Positions 1-7,128 of a stretch of 29,410 nucleotides of DNA are shown here, piece after piece; the first letter of the stretch is position 1; each line of letters starts with the position of its first letter. A program made the translations under genes and the position numbers. The DNA comes from JALZUE01 sp051251725 (lineage in GTDB: Bacteria; Pseudomonadota; Gammaproteobacteria; Enterobacterales; Alteromonadaceae), in assembly GCA_051251725.1 (NCBI GenBank), contig JBPOFN010000049.1, positions 1 through 29,410 on the forward strand. Reading direction: 5' to 3'. The notes beneath the pieces were generated by a model. It was not told the DNA's origin. It searched no databases and saw only the letters and a list, made by a program, of their open reading frames with translations.

Positions 1-483
1 TTGAAGCCTGAAGTTTGAAGTTTGAAGCCTGAAGCTTGAAGCCTGAAGCTTGAAGCCTGAAGCTTGAAGCCTGAAGCTTGAAGCCTGAAGCCTGAAGCCT
101 GAAGTTCGAAGTTTGAAGCCTGAAGCCTGAAGCTGGAAGCTGGAAGCCTGTAGCCTGAAGCCTGAAGTTTGAAGCTTGAAGCCTGAAGCCTGTAGTTTGA
201 AGCCTGAAGTTTGAAGCCTGAAGTTTGAAGTTTGAAGCCTGAAGTTTGAAGTTTGAAGCCTGAAGCTTGAAGCCTGAAGCTTGAAGCCTGAAGCTTGAAG
301 CCTGAAGCCTGAAGCTTGAAGCCTGAAGCTTGAAGCCTGAAGCTTGAAGCCTGAAGCTTGAAGCCTGAAGCTTGAAGCCTGAAGTTTGAAGCCTGAAGCC
401 TGAAGTTTGAAGCTTGAAGCTTGAAGCCTGAAGCCTGAAGCTTGAAGCTTGAAGCTTGAAGCTTGAAGCTTGAAGCTTCAAGC
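1..483. repeat. Tandem array of 7-bp units (TGAAGCY/TGAAGTT), continues off left edge
   Basis: From position 2 to 477 the sequence is 68 consecutive 7-bp units. The commonest forms are TGAAGCC, TGAAGCT and TGAAGTT; a few carry single changes (for example GGAAGCT at 135, TGTAGCC at 149). Every unit I checked keeps the same phase, so the array varies by substitution but not by length within units. It ends in a 16-bp perfect palindrome, GCTTGAAGCTTCAAGC (468-483), directly next to the stop codon of the response-regulator gene (TAG on the minus strand, 484-486). The plus strand has TGA in every frame, so it is non-coding there. The array begins before the window. It has no spacers and is not a CRISPR. 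Confidence 0.97.
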
Positions 484-1173
484 CTAAACCCTATTAGCTT
501 TAACTAAGCTATAACCAATACCGCGCACTGTTTTTATTTGGTATTCGGACTCAGCAGTAAAGCACAGTTGTTTTTTTAAGTTCGAAATAAAATTATCTAT
601 GGTGCGGTTATCAACATAGATATCTTTTCCCCATACTTCATCTAATATTTCTTCTCGGCTGCAGGTGTTATTCATTTTTTTAAACAGATAACTTAATATA
701 TCAAACGCCGTTTTAGTTAGATGAATACAGTGCTGACCATTTTTTATTTCTCGTAATTGCCAGTTAATCACTAGTTTGTTTAGTTGGCTATAATTACCTT
801 GGATCATCGGTTGTCTTCGTCGCAGTAATGCTTTTATTCTTAACAATAATTCATTTAAGCGATAAGGCTTACTGACATAATCATCAGCGCCTGAAATAAA
901 ACCTTCGATTACATCTTTTTCTAAACTTCTTGCTGTCAGCATTAATATCAATAAATCATGTTTTAATCGTAGCCAACGAGATAGCTCATAGCCGTCGCCA
1001 TCAGGCAACATAATATCAATGATTGCTAAGTCGACAGAGTTATCGTTAAACCAGGCTTTGCTGTCTTTAACGAGCGCAAAGCTGGTAACTTGATAGCCTT
1101 CCATTTCTAAGTTATCGGCTAATGAATGACGCAAATTTTCATCATCTTCTACGATAAGTATGTGATTACCCAT
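484..1173 (-). CDS. OmpR/PhoB-family response regulator
   Basis: 229 aa. An N-terminal receiver domain (about residues 4-115) has the acidic pair D10/D11, phospho-acceptor D53 in IIDIMLP, T80 and K102 (SKPYR). A C-terminal winged-helix DNA-binding domain (about 130-225) ends in the typical TVRGIGYSL strand. The ATG at 1173-1171 overlaps the stop of the upstream histidine kinase gene by 8 bp (ATGGGTAA), so the two are translationally coupled and form a two-component pair. It is the last gene of the operon; the heptanucleotide array starts immediately after its stop. Its targets are unknown. TTGTCAT direct repeats upstream of the operon (4968-4996) resemble sites for this family and may be its own operator. 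PdsR of the dedicated sortase systems was considered, but the sequence does not match what I know of that family. Confidence 0.93.
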   Translation of the reverse strand: MGNHILIVEDDENLRHSLADNLEMEGYQVTSFALVKDSKAWFNDNSVDLAIIDIMLPDGDGYELSRWLRLKHDLLILMLTARSLEKDVIEGFISGADDYVSKPYRLNELLLRIKALLRRRQPMIQGNYSQLNKLVINWQLREIKNGQHCIHLTKTAFDILSYLFKKMNNTCSREEILDEVWGKDIYVDNRTIDNFISNLKKQLCFTAESEYQIKTVRGIGYSLVKANRV

Positions 1174-3016
1174 GTTCTTTGTCCTTTAACAGCTGACATG
1201 ATATTTGCCAACAGGTGCCGTTATTATTTGAGCTTACGATGGTGATGTCTGCCTGATGTAAATGCAGAATACGTTTACAAATAGCTAACCCCAAGCCGTT
1301 ACCATTAATCGCTTTTTGTTGCGGCAAGCGTTTAAATTCTTCAAAAACTACCGGCCACATCGGCTGCGCGATGCCGCAGCTATTATCTTGAATGAATAAC
1401 TGGCTTTGTGCTACTTTGAAACTTAAATCGATTGCTGTTTTGTCGTTATATTTTATAGCGTTAGCGATTAAATTAACGATCACTAATTCAAACAAAGTTT
1501 CATCGACAAAACATTGTGTTTGTTCGCTGACATTAATAACTGCTTTGAAAGGTTTATCAACATTATGATGAAATTTTTCGAGGCAATGCTTAATGAGGTT
1601 GGCTAGGTAAACCGGCTGTTTATTTAGCGTTAATTGTTCCGTTTTTAGTTGGTTCATGGAAAGTAAGTTTTCAATCATTAAAGTTAAATTATCAGCCTCA
1701 GAAACTATTCTTGCGGGGTAATCTTTTAACGGCATTGATTTCATTTTTCTTTTTTCAATCGTTTCAGCCATCACTCTAATGGCGGCAAGTGGTGTTTTTA
1801 ATTCATGGCTGACTAAGTTAAGAAAATCTTCCCGCATGGCAATGTATTGCTGTTTTTTCTTTTGTTGATTAATCAGTAAATAACTGACGGTTAATAAAGC
1901 AAAGGTGAAAATTAATAATAAAACCAGTTTGAAGAGATAAAAATAATATTGTTCATTGGCAAGTTTATGCCAAGCGGGTTTTTGTAAATTAAGTGCTAAT
2001 GTTTGTAAGCTGGTAAATGTTTCTAACTCACTTTTTTTATCAGTGGTAACCTGATCTAATATTGATAATACCCCTTGTTTTTTTAATGAATTAACCGCTA
2101 ATGTTAATTCATTTTCAATATTGAACGGGACAATTAAATTAATAGCTTGGTTGAGCTGTACTGACAGCCACTGGTTGTTGATTATAACAGCATTATTGTT
2201 AGCCCCAAGCAGGCTTACTGGCTTTGATATTCGAGCTGACAGCATTTGTTCAACATTAAATGCCAGCCATGTTGAAGAGATGTTCGATTTTTCTAAAATG
2301 GCTTTAAGTAAAGTCGTGCTTTTTAACAAGTCAGCTTTGGTAAAGTCAATATTATCCCTTAACAGATAAAAACTTATCGGCTTAAACAGCGAGGAGCCAG
2401 ACAAGACGATTTTTTCGGTTAATGCGCTATTCCATTGGTTTTTCGGATCAATAGTTAAAAACATAAGCGCTGATATCGTTTCAACTAATGGCGACAGTTG
2501 ATAGCTTTGTACCTGGGTGAAATATGCTTGCACGCTTGTATTTATGAGCGCGTTATCACCTTGTTTAATCGCTGTTCCTATGGCTTTTAACGCTTTTATT
2601 CGTTGTAGTTCAGCCGTACTTAACTTGGTACTTAACTTATTATTTAGCTTGTCATACGGGGTGTTATCGATAATATTTTCAAATGCTTGCCACTGTTCCG
2701 AGAGCTTAGTGCTTGTTGTTCCTAAAAAAGGAAAAGGATATAAAGGCTGACCATTATCAGAAAGATAAAAGCGACTTTGTCTTGATTGCCATATTTTATC
2801 AAGGTCGGCTGATGAATGAGGGTAGCTAGCAACTTTTTCATCTAATTGTGCTTTTAGCGTTTTACGCACCGTATCGATAAGTAATTTTTTATTGTCTGTT
2901 AGCAGTAGCGTATTTTGTGTTGATTCCCACCAAAATAAACTAGTAATAGATAGGCTAACTAAAATAATCATTACGTATATCGATACGGTAAGTTTTTGTA
3001 GGCTGAGGTTAATCAA
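1166..3016 (-). CDS. Membrane sensor histidine kinase with large periplasmic domain
   Basis: 616 aa. An N-terminal membrane helix (about 11-30), a roughly 325-residue periplasmic region without a family I recognise (about 31-355), a second helix (about 357-382), then HisKA with phospho-acceptor H404 in LVSHELKTPL. The HATPase_c domain has an N-box (NLIANAIKYN), a G1 motif read as DNSCGI (usual form DxGxGI, so the first glycine is serine) and G2 GNGLGLAI. It should autophosphorylate and pass phosphate to the response regulator encoded immediately downstream. The start is TTG at 3016-3014, overlapping the stop of the VWA lipoprotein gene by 8 bp. The nearest in-frame ATG (2971) would remove most of the basic N-terminus before the first helix, so TTG is preferred. 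The unusually large sensor region and the operon position suggest it monitors the co-encoded lipoprotein or its ligand. Confidence 0.92.
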   Translation of the reverse strand: MINLSLQKLTVSIYVMIILVSLSITSLFWWESTQNTLLLTDNKKLLIDTVRKTLKAQLDEKVASYPHSSADLDKIWQSRQSRFYLSDNGQPLYPFPFLGTTSTKLSEQWQAFENIIDNTPYDKLNNKLSTKLSTAELQRIKALKAIGTAIKQGDNALINTSVQAYFTQVQSYQLSPLVETISALMFLTIDPKNQWNSALTEKIVLSGSSLFKPISFYLLRDNIDFTKADLLKSTTLLKAILEKSNISSTWLAFNVEQMLSARISKPVSLLGANNNAVIINNQWLSVQLNQAINLIVPFNIENELTLAVNSLKKQGVLSILDQVTTDKKSELETFTSLQTLALNLQKPAWHKLANEQYYFYLFKLVLLLIFTFALLTVSYLLINQQKKKQQYIAMREDFLNLVSHELKTPLAAIRVMAETIEKRKMKSMPLKDYPARIVSEADNLTLMIENLLSMNQLKTEQLTLNKQPVYLANLIKHCLEKFHHNVDKPFKAVINVSEQTQCFVDETLFELVIVNLIANAIKYNDKTAIDLSFKVAQSQLFIQDNSCGIAQPMWPVVFEEFKRLPQQKAINGNGLGLAICKRILHLHQADITIVSSNNNGTCWQISCQLLKDKEHG

Positions 3017-4892
3017 GTAAAGGTACTCGACTAAAGTTCATGCCAAGTAGCGGGGTGGTTGCCTCAAAATTATCACCTCTATTATCAAGTTGCTGTGCGC
3101 GCTGAATATTATTTAAAAGCTCTTTCACCTGTGTTTGCTGTTTATATTGCAGCGGTAATTGGTTAATTAAGTTAATGATATCTTGATACTGATATGCTCT
3201 TGCCCAATACGTTTGTCTTAATTTTTCAGCAAAGGCAGCGGCAGCGATTGATAATTTACTATCAGGTGATGCTTGGCTAATGGTGTCGGCAATAATTTTT
3301 GCTGGAATATGCTTTTCTAAATAATGCTGTTTAATACCGTCAGCTTTTTTGTAGGCAATAGCGACGGTTGCCAAGTTATTTTGTGTTAGGTTTTCAAGTT
3401 CAGTATTATTTAGTTTTACTTCGTATAATACGGTTACGCTATGACCAGCACCAATTTCACCGCCATCTTTATCTGGATTAGTAAAGTCGTCTTTGGCTAA
3501 ATGTCTGTTTTCGTAACCTAATAAACGGTATTCAGTGATCGCTTGTGGGTTAAATTTTATTTGCACCTTAGCGTCTTTAGCCACGGTTTGCAGTGATTTA
3601 CTTAAGCCATCAACAAAGTTCTCTTGAATGTCATTGTGATCACCAATATACAAATAATTACCATTGCCTTGATTGGCTAATTGCTCCAGTAAATGGTCGT
3701 TATAGTTACCGGTGCCAACCCCTACGGTTGTTAAGAAAACGCCTTTGTCTTTACTTTTTGAGATGGTATTTAATATCGCTTCAGGTGATGTTGATCCAAT
3801 GTTAGCCATGCCATCAGAAGTTAAAATAACGCGATTATTAAAGCCTGGAACAAACATTTGTTCAGCTTGTTGATAAGCCAATTTAATTCCTGCTGCAGCG
3901 TTGGTGCTGCCTTGGGTATAAAGGCTGTTAATGGCGTCAACAATTTTACGCTTATTATTGACCCGAGTTGCCGGTAATAACACAGTCGCGTTGTCACTGT
4001 AAGTAACAATAGATACGGTATCGTCGCTATTTAATTGAGACACTAAGGTGGTAAAGGCATTTTTTAACATCGCCAAATTATTACCCTGCATTGAACCGGA
4101 AACATCAGCCACTAACACCAAATTACTTGGCTTACGTTCATTTTCTGTAATCTGTTTGGTCTGTAAGCCTAAATGAAGTACGTGGTAGCCTTTTCTATAA
4201 GGTGAGGGCAGTATTTGAGCGCTAATACCAAAAGTTTCATTACTTTGCGCATATTGATAGGTCATCGCATTGATAAATTCTTCAATACGAATACCGTCGG
4301 TATTGGGTAGGCGATTTCTGTTTAACATATCGCTGGCAAGTTTATAAGAAGCGGTATCGACATCCATTGAAAAGGTTGAGGTTGCTTTGTTTTTTGTTTC
4401 TATCGTTGGGTTTACGCCATATTTTTTGAATATTTGATTAGCATAGTCCGGCCGCGTTTGATGAAGAATAGTTTTAAGCTCTGTCATTTGAAGTTCACTT
4501 AACGTGACATCATTTAAGCTTGTACCGGCACCTTGAAGCATTATTGTTGTGCCTTCACCATCTGATTCTTCTACGGTAATACCAGTGACTCGTGATAACG
4601 CCTGTGCAATATTATTATCACTCGTTTTACCTATATCTTCTGCAAATATTGACGCTATTTTCTCATTGGTCTCAGCGCGCTTTGCCTGCATTGCATTAAG
4701 CGGACTTTTTCTAATGCCTTGTACTTCAATTACTTCGACTGTTTCACTGCTTTTACGTTTTTGCTGGCTTGCCTGTTGTTTCGCTTTCGCGATTTCTTGT
4801 TCAGCGGCAACATGATCTTGGGTCGAGCAACTGATGATAGTTAGTAATATCCCCGAGGCTAATATAGATAAAGCAAAATTATGACGTTTCAT
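3009..4892 (-). CDS. Lipoprotein with TonB-receptor plug-like N-terminus fused to YfbK-type von Willebrand A domain
   Basis: 627 aa. A lipoprotein signal peptide ends at C22 (IISC; +2 is Ser, compatible with outer-membrane sorting). Residues 23-51 are charged and Gln/Lys-rich. Residues 52-57 (VEVIEV) look like a TonB box, and 60-128 read as the start of a TonB-receptor plug: AEDIGKTSDNNIAQALSRVT is close to AEDVGKSTDQNIADALSRVT of the receptor encoded at 21815-25492. There is no beta-barrel. Instead come a YfbK-like N-terminal domain (about 140-250), a VWA domain with MIDAS D263-x-S265-x-S267 and SDGMANIG, and a DUF3520-like C-terminus. The ATG at 4892 has AAGGA 7 nt upstream. It is first in an operon with a histidine kinase and response regulator, each junction overlapping by 8 bp. 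YfbK-type proteins have no firm biochemical role. A part in envelope sensing is inference. Confidence 0.85.
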   Translation of the reverse strand: MKRHNFALSILASGILLTIISCSTQDHVAAEQEIAKAKQQASQQKRKSSETVEVIEVQGIRKSPLNAMQAKRAETNEKIASIFAEDIGKTSDNNIAQALSRVTGITVEESDGEGTTIMLQGAGTSLNDVTLSELQMTELKTILHQTRPDYANQIFKKYGVNPTIETKNKATSTFSMDVDTASYKLASDMLNRNRLPNTDGIRIEEFINAMTYQYAQSNETFGISAQILPSPYRKGYHVLHLGLQTKQITENERKPSNLVLVADVSGSMQGNNLAMLKNAFTTLVSQLNSDDTVSIVTYSDNATVLLPATRVNNKRKIVDAINSLYTQGSTNAAAGIKLAYQQAEQMFVPGFNNRVILTSDGMANIGSTSPEAILNTISKSKDKGVFLTTVGVGTGNYNDHLLEQLANQGNGNYLYIGDHNDIQENFVDGLSKSLQTVAKDAKVQIKFNPQAITEYRLLGYENRHLAKDDFTNPDKDGGEIGAGHSVTVLYEVKLNNTELENLTQNNLATVAIAYKKADGIKQHYLEKHIPAKIIADTISQASPDSKLSIAAAAFAEKLRQTYWARAYQYQDIINLINQLPLQYKQQTQVKELLNNIQRAQQLDNRGDNFEATTPLLGMNFSRVPLLD

Positions 4893-4967
4893 TGTGTAGT
4901 CCTTGTTAATAGCTGCTTAAATTGCATACTTGATAGTAAATAATGGTAAAGACTAATTACTGGTGAA

Positions 4968-4996
4968 TTGTCATGGTTTAATCACGATTTTGTCAT
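4968..4996 (-). promoter_or_regulatory. TTGTCAT direct repeats, candidate response-regulator site
   Basis: TTGTCAT occurs at 4968-4974 and again at 4990-4996, exactly 22 bp apart (two helical turns, or two 11-bp periods). The half-site resembles the CTGTCAT unit of the PhoB box. It lies 76-104 bp upstream of the first gene of the operon encoding an OmpR/PhoB-type regulator. A possible minus-strand -10 (TACTAT) lies at 4933-4938. Autoregulation is inferred only from position and family habit. Confidence 0.35.
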
Positions 4997-5067
4997 CATT
5001 TTAGGCTGTTTTATCATATTGTTATAATTATCTAATAACTGCAGCGAGATACAAGCCTAAATTATTC

Positions 5068-5096
5068 TTGATAAAATTATTATTATTTACTATTCT
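5068..5096 (+). promoter_or_regulatory. Sigma-70-type promoter of the tetR gene
   Basis: TTGATA (5068-5073), a 17-bp spacer and TATTCT (5091-5096) form a good sigma-70 promoter reading toward the TetR gene. The predicted transcription start is near 5103, inside the palindromic operator at 5098-5113, so a bound repressor would block initiation. Confidence 0.6.
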
Positions 5097-5097
5097 G

Positions 5098-5113
5098 GAA
5101 CGGTCGTTCTTTA
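5098..5113 (+). promoter_or_regulatory. TetR operator, copy 1 (autoregulatory)
   Basis: GAACGGTCGTTCTTTA contains an imperfect dyad (GAAC..GTTC) and matches the site upstream of the GST gene (GAATGATCGTTCTTTA, 5816-5831) in 14 of 16 positions. It overlaps the predicted start of tetR transcription. TetR-family proteins usually bind such dyads next to their own gene. Confidence 0.65.
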
Positions 5114-5151
5114 GGCTAAATTAAATTCAAATAAGTTAAAGTGAAATAAAA

Positions 5152-5742
5152 ATGGTAAGAGCGTTAGAATTTGATCCTGAAATCGTATTAGTTAAAGCCA
5201 TGGATGTTTTCTGGCAAAAGGGGGTAGAGCACACCTCGATTAGCGATCTGGTTGCGGCAACAGGTGTTCAACGCTCTGGTTTGTATAATGTTTTTGGCAG
5301 TAAAGATGAGCTCTTTAAAAGCGCACTGATGCTTTATATGAAAAACAAGCTAGCGCAAAACTTTATTGAGCTTCAGAAACCTGATGCCAAACTCGTTGAT
5401 ATTAAGGCGTTTTTTAATAAATTTACAGATATGTCGATTGGTGCCGTTTCTGTTCATGGTTGTTTTGTTTGTAATACTGCCTCATCAGACGCGAAAGAAG
5501 CACAATATGTAAATACGCTTATTGAGCAGCAATTTAGTCGACTTGAAGAGTGCTTTTACCAGGCATTGAAACGCTCACGAGCGGCAGGTGAATTTAATGA
5601 TGCGTCAACCGATAGGCAGCTAGCGCAATACTTTGTTGCCAATATATTATCGTTATCGAATTTATCTCGATCGCCGGTTGGCCGAAATTTGGCAAAAAGT
5701 TATTTAGCTGAGCTGTTAATGCGCTTGGATAGCTTACAATAA
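5152..5742 (+). CDS. TetR/AcrR-family transcriptional repressor
   Basis: 196 aa. The N-terminal helix-turn-helix (about residues 8-55) has the family pattern: TSISDLVAATGVQRSGLYN followed by FGSKDELF. The C-terminal ligand-binding domain (about 75-190) contains a CFVCNTASSDA segment seen in TetR proteins that often sense electrophiles or quinones. It starts at ATG 5152 with only a weak A-rich ribosome-binding region. It is followed by a strong terminator and then the GST gene. The same palindrome precedes both genes (5098 and 5815), so the likely job is repression of itself and of the downstream glutathione S-transferase, released by a reactive small molecule. The two cysteines in CFVC are possible sensor residues (inference). 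Confidence 0.92.
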   Translation: MVRALEFDPEIVLVKAMDVFWQKGVEHTSISDLVAATGVQRSGLYNVFGSKDELFKSALMLYMKNKLAQNFIELQKPDAKLVDIKAFFNKFTDMSIGAVSVHGCFVCNTASSDAKEAQYVNTLIEQQFSRLEECFYQALKRSRAAGEFNDASTDRQLAQYFVANILSLSNLSRSPVGRNLAKSYLAELLMRLDSLQ

Positions 5743-5755
5743 AATAGTCGAAAAC

Positions 5756-5805
5756 TTACGCGTCATGGTTAAATTAAATGAATTAACTATGACGCGTAAT
5801 TTTTT
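5756..5805 (+). terminator. Rho-independent terminator after tetR
   Basis: A 17-bp stem, TTACGCGTCATGGTTAA (5756-5772) against TTAACTATGACGCGTAA (5783-5799), has one G-U pair, a 10-nt loop and a following T run (5800-5805). It separates tetR from the GST gene, which therefore needs its own promoter. Confidence 0.88.
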
Positions 5806-5814
5806 AACCTATTT

Positions 5815-5830
5815 AAGAATGATCGTTCTT
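5815..5830 (+). promoter_or_regulatory. TetR operator, copy 2 (GST promoter region)
   Basis: AAGAATGATCGTTCTT is a near-perfect palindrome, and with the following TTA it repeats the site in front of tetR. It lies 158 bp before the GST start codon. I do not see a strong -35/-10 pair around it, so the GST promoter is not placed exactly. Confidence 0.62.
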
Positions 5831-5988
5831 TAATCGGTGGCTGTTTGTATCGTGATGAACACTTAGCTAAAAAGCGGAGAGATTCATTAACGTTAACAAG
5901 CAATGTTTTAGGCAATTATGTAAACCCCGGCTAACTTTAACGCTTGTTACATCGGGTAAATAAACTGCAACAATAAGGGAATAATGAA

Positions 5989-6618
5989 ATGATAAAGTTA
6001 TACGGTGTCGGTTTTTCTCGTTCATTTAGAACACTTTGGGCTGCGGAAGAAGCAGGTGTTGATTACGAATTTATCAATGTCAATTTTGGCAGTAAAGATG
6101 AACACGGTAGTTTAAGTGAGCTTTACCAAAGCTTAAATGGTCAAGGAAAAGTGCCGACTATGCTTGATGGTGATTTTGTTTTGACCGAAAGTGCTGCGAT
6201 CGTAAATTATCTTGGTAATAAAAGTACCGAGAAGCGTTTATTGCCTTTAGATGGTACTGAAAAAAGAGCAAAATATGATGAAATGAGTTTCTTTATTTTA
6301 TCTGAACTTGAACAAGGTTTATGGACCAATGGTAAACATCGCTTTGCCTTACCGGAAGAGTGGCGGGTACCTGAAGTGTTGACTAAAACAGCGCCGTTTG
6401 AATTTGCTAAAGCGCAAAAGACGTTATTGGCTTTAAAAGGTACAAATACCTATGCAATCGGCGAGTCGTTTACTATGGCTGATGTGTTATTAGCGCATAC
6501 TATTAGTTGGGCTGAGAGGTTTGAATTTGAAGTGGCACCAGCGTTAATTACTTATCGTAATAATATGATTCAGCGCTCGGCATTTAAACGAGCGGCAGCA
6601 AAAGTACCACAAAGTTAA
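5989..6618 (+). CDS. Glutathione S-transferase family protein
   Basis: 209 aa, the normal length for a cytosolic GST. An N-terminal thioredoxin-like domain (about 1-80) opens with KLYGVGFSRSFRTLWAAEEA; a serine near residue 10-12 is the likely glutathione-activating residue. It has VPTMLDGDFVLTESAAI, the cis-Pro and glutathione gamma-glutamyl-binding ESxAI segment, followed by an all-helical C-terminal domain (about 90-205). The start ATG 5989 has AAGGGA 8 nt upstream. An overlapping ATG-AAA-TGA mini-frame at 5984 just precedes it. It is predicted to conjugate glutathione to electrophiles under control of the neighbouring TetR protein. The substrate is not predictable. Confidence 0.92.
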   Translation: MIKLYGVGFSRSFRTLWAAEEAGVDYEFINVNFGSKDEHGSLSELYQSLNGQGKVPTMLDGDFVLTESAAIVNYLGNKSTEKRLLPLDGTEKRAKYDEMSFFILSELEQGLWTNGKHRFALPEEWRVPEVLTKTAPFEFAKAQKTLLALKGTNTYAIGESFTMADVLLAHTISWAERFEFEVAPALITYRNNMIQRSAFKRAAAKVPQS

Positions 6619-6787
6619 GCCAAACCTCATACGAAACTTCTCTAATATAGGAAAGTGGCTTGTAAGCGTTTGTTTACAGACAAGGATAAACTGAATGATC
6701 GTCGGATTAACTTATGGATTAACTTGCGGACAAACCATTGAGTTGCTTATGTAGGTATACGGCTTAATATTTTTATTATAGGAATAC

Positions 6788-6890
6788 TATCCCATGCTAC
6801 TTGAAGATACATGTTTCAGACCTATCACAGGGCTTTCAATGCAAGGCGTGTTAAAGAAGGAAGTAGGCACCTTTCAAGTAGCATGGGTAT
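6788..6890. repeat. Inverted-repeat element of about 103 bp (MITE- or REP-like)
   Basis: CCCATGCTACTTGAA (6791-6805) is perfectly complementary to TTCAAGTAGCATGGG (6873-6887). The pairing extends outward (TAT/ATA) with one bulged base. The arms enclose 67 bp without coding capacity. This is the form of a small non-autonomous repeat; I see no second copy in the window. Confidence 0.6.
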
Positions 6891-6919
6891 AAGTCTTTAA
6901 CAATCATTGTTTAAGACTT
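6891..6919. repeat. 29-bp near-perfect palindrome
   Basis: The 14-bp arms AAGTCTTTAACAAT and ATTGTTTAAGACTT flank a central C and differ from perfect symmetry by one T-T mismatch. It starts directly where the preceding inverted-repeat element ends. No T run follows on either strand strong enough to call a terminator. It could be a cruciform, a protein site or part of the neighbouring repeat. Confidence 0.55.
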
Positions 6920-7008
6920 AAATTCGCGTTAATGGAGAATTACCCATGAATGTGGAGTAAGGTGACTTTGCAGCAGCATAAAATCTTTATCGCCTTTTGA
7001 TATGGAAG

Positions 7009-7092
7009 AACCACATGAAAAAACCTTTACCTTGTATAAATTCCCTACAATTTGCTGCAAAAATAATTTCGAAAGTTCAACAGCCCCAAGCG
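7009..7092. repeat. Decayed relative of the right half of the 12115-12296 MITE
   Basis: The segment with ACCTTGTATAAA, then TTTGCTGCAAAAATAA, then AAAGTTCAACAGCCCC runs parallel to GCCTTGTACAAA, CTTGCTGCAAAAACAA and AAAGATCAACGCGCCC at 12237-12296, with the same order and spacing. Identity is roughly 60-65 percent by eye and the matching left end is not evident. Confidence 0.45.
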
Positions 7093-7128
7093 CCATGCTT
7101 AACTCACAGCTTCATAGTCTGCAAGGCG

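Larger units (their letters stand above)
6619..7128. other. Gene-free region rich in inverted repeats
   Basis: This 510-bp stretch lies between the convergent GST and GH110 genes. I see no convincing reading frame. It holds an inverted-repeat element (6788-6890), an adjoining near-palindrome (6891-6919) and a decayed relative of the MITE at 12115-12296 (about 7009-7092). Nothing is recognised in 6619-6780 or 6920-7008. Confidence 0.7.

Noticed and set aside
1..483. CRISPR array
   Set aside because: The units are 7 bp and contiguous, with no unique spacers; it is a simple tandem repeat.
2121..2369. Small plus-strand gene inside the kinase gene
   Set aside because: It is antisense to a well-supported kinase, with no ribosome site or recognisable product; the same applies to other short frames opposite the main genes.
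484..4892. Dedicated sortase system (PdsS/PdsR with VIT-VWA sortase target)
   Set aside because: The VWA protein has no VIT domain or C-terminal sorting signal, no sortase gene is near, and the regulator does not resemble PdsR.
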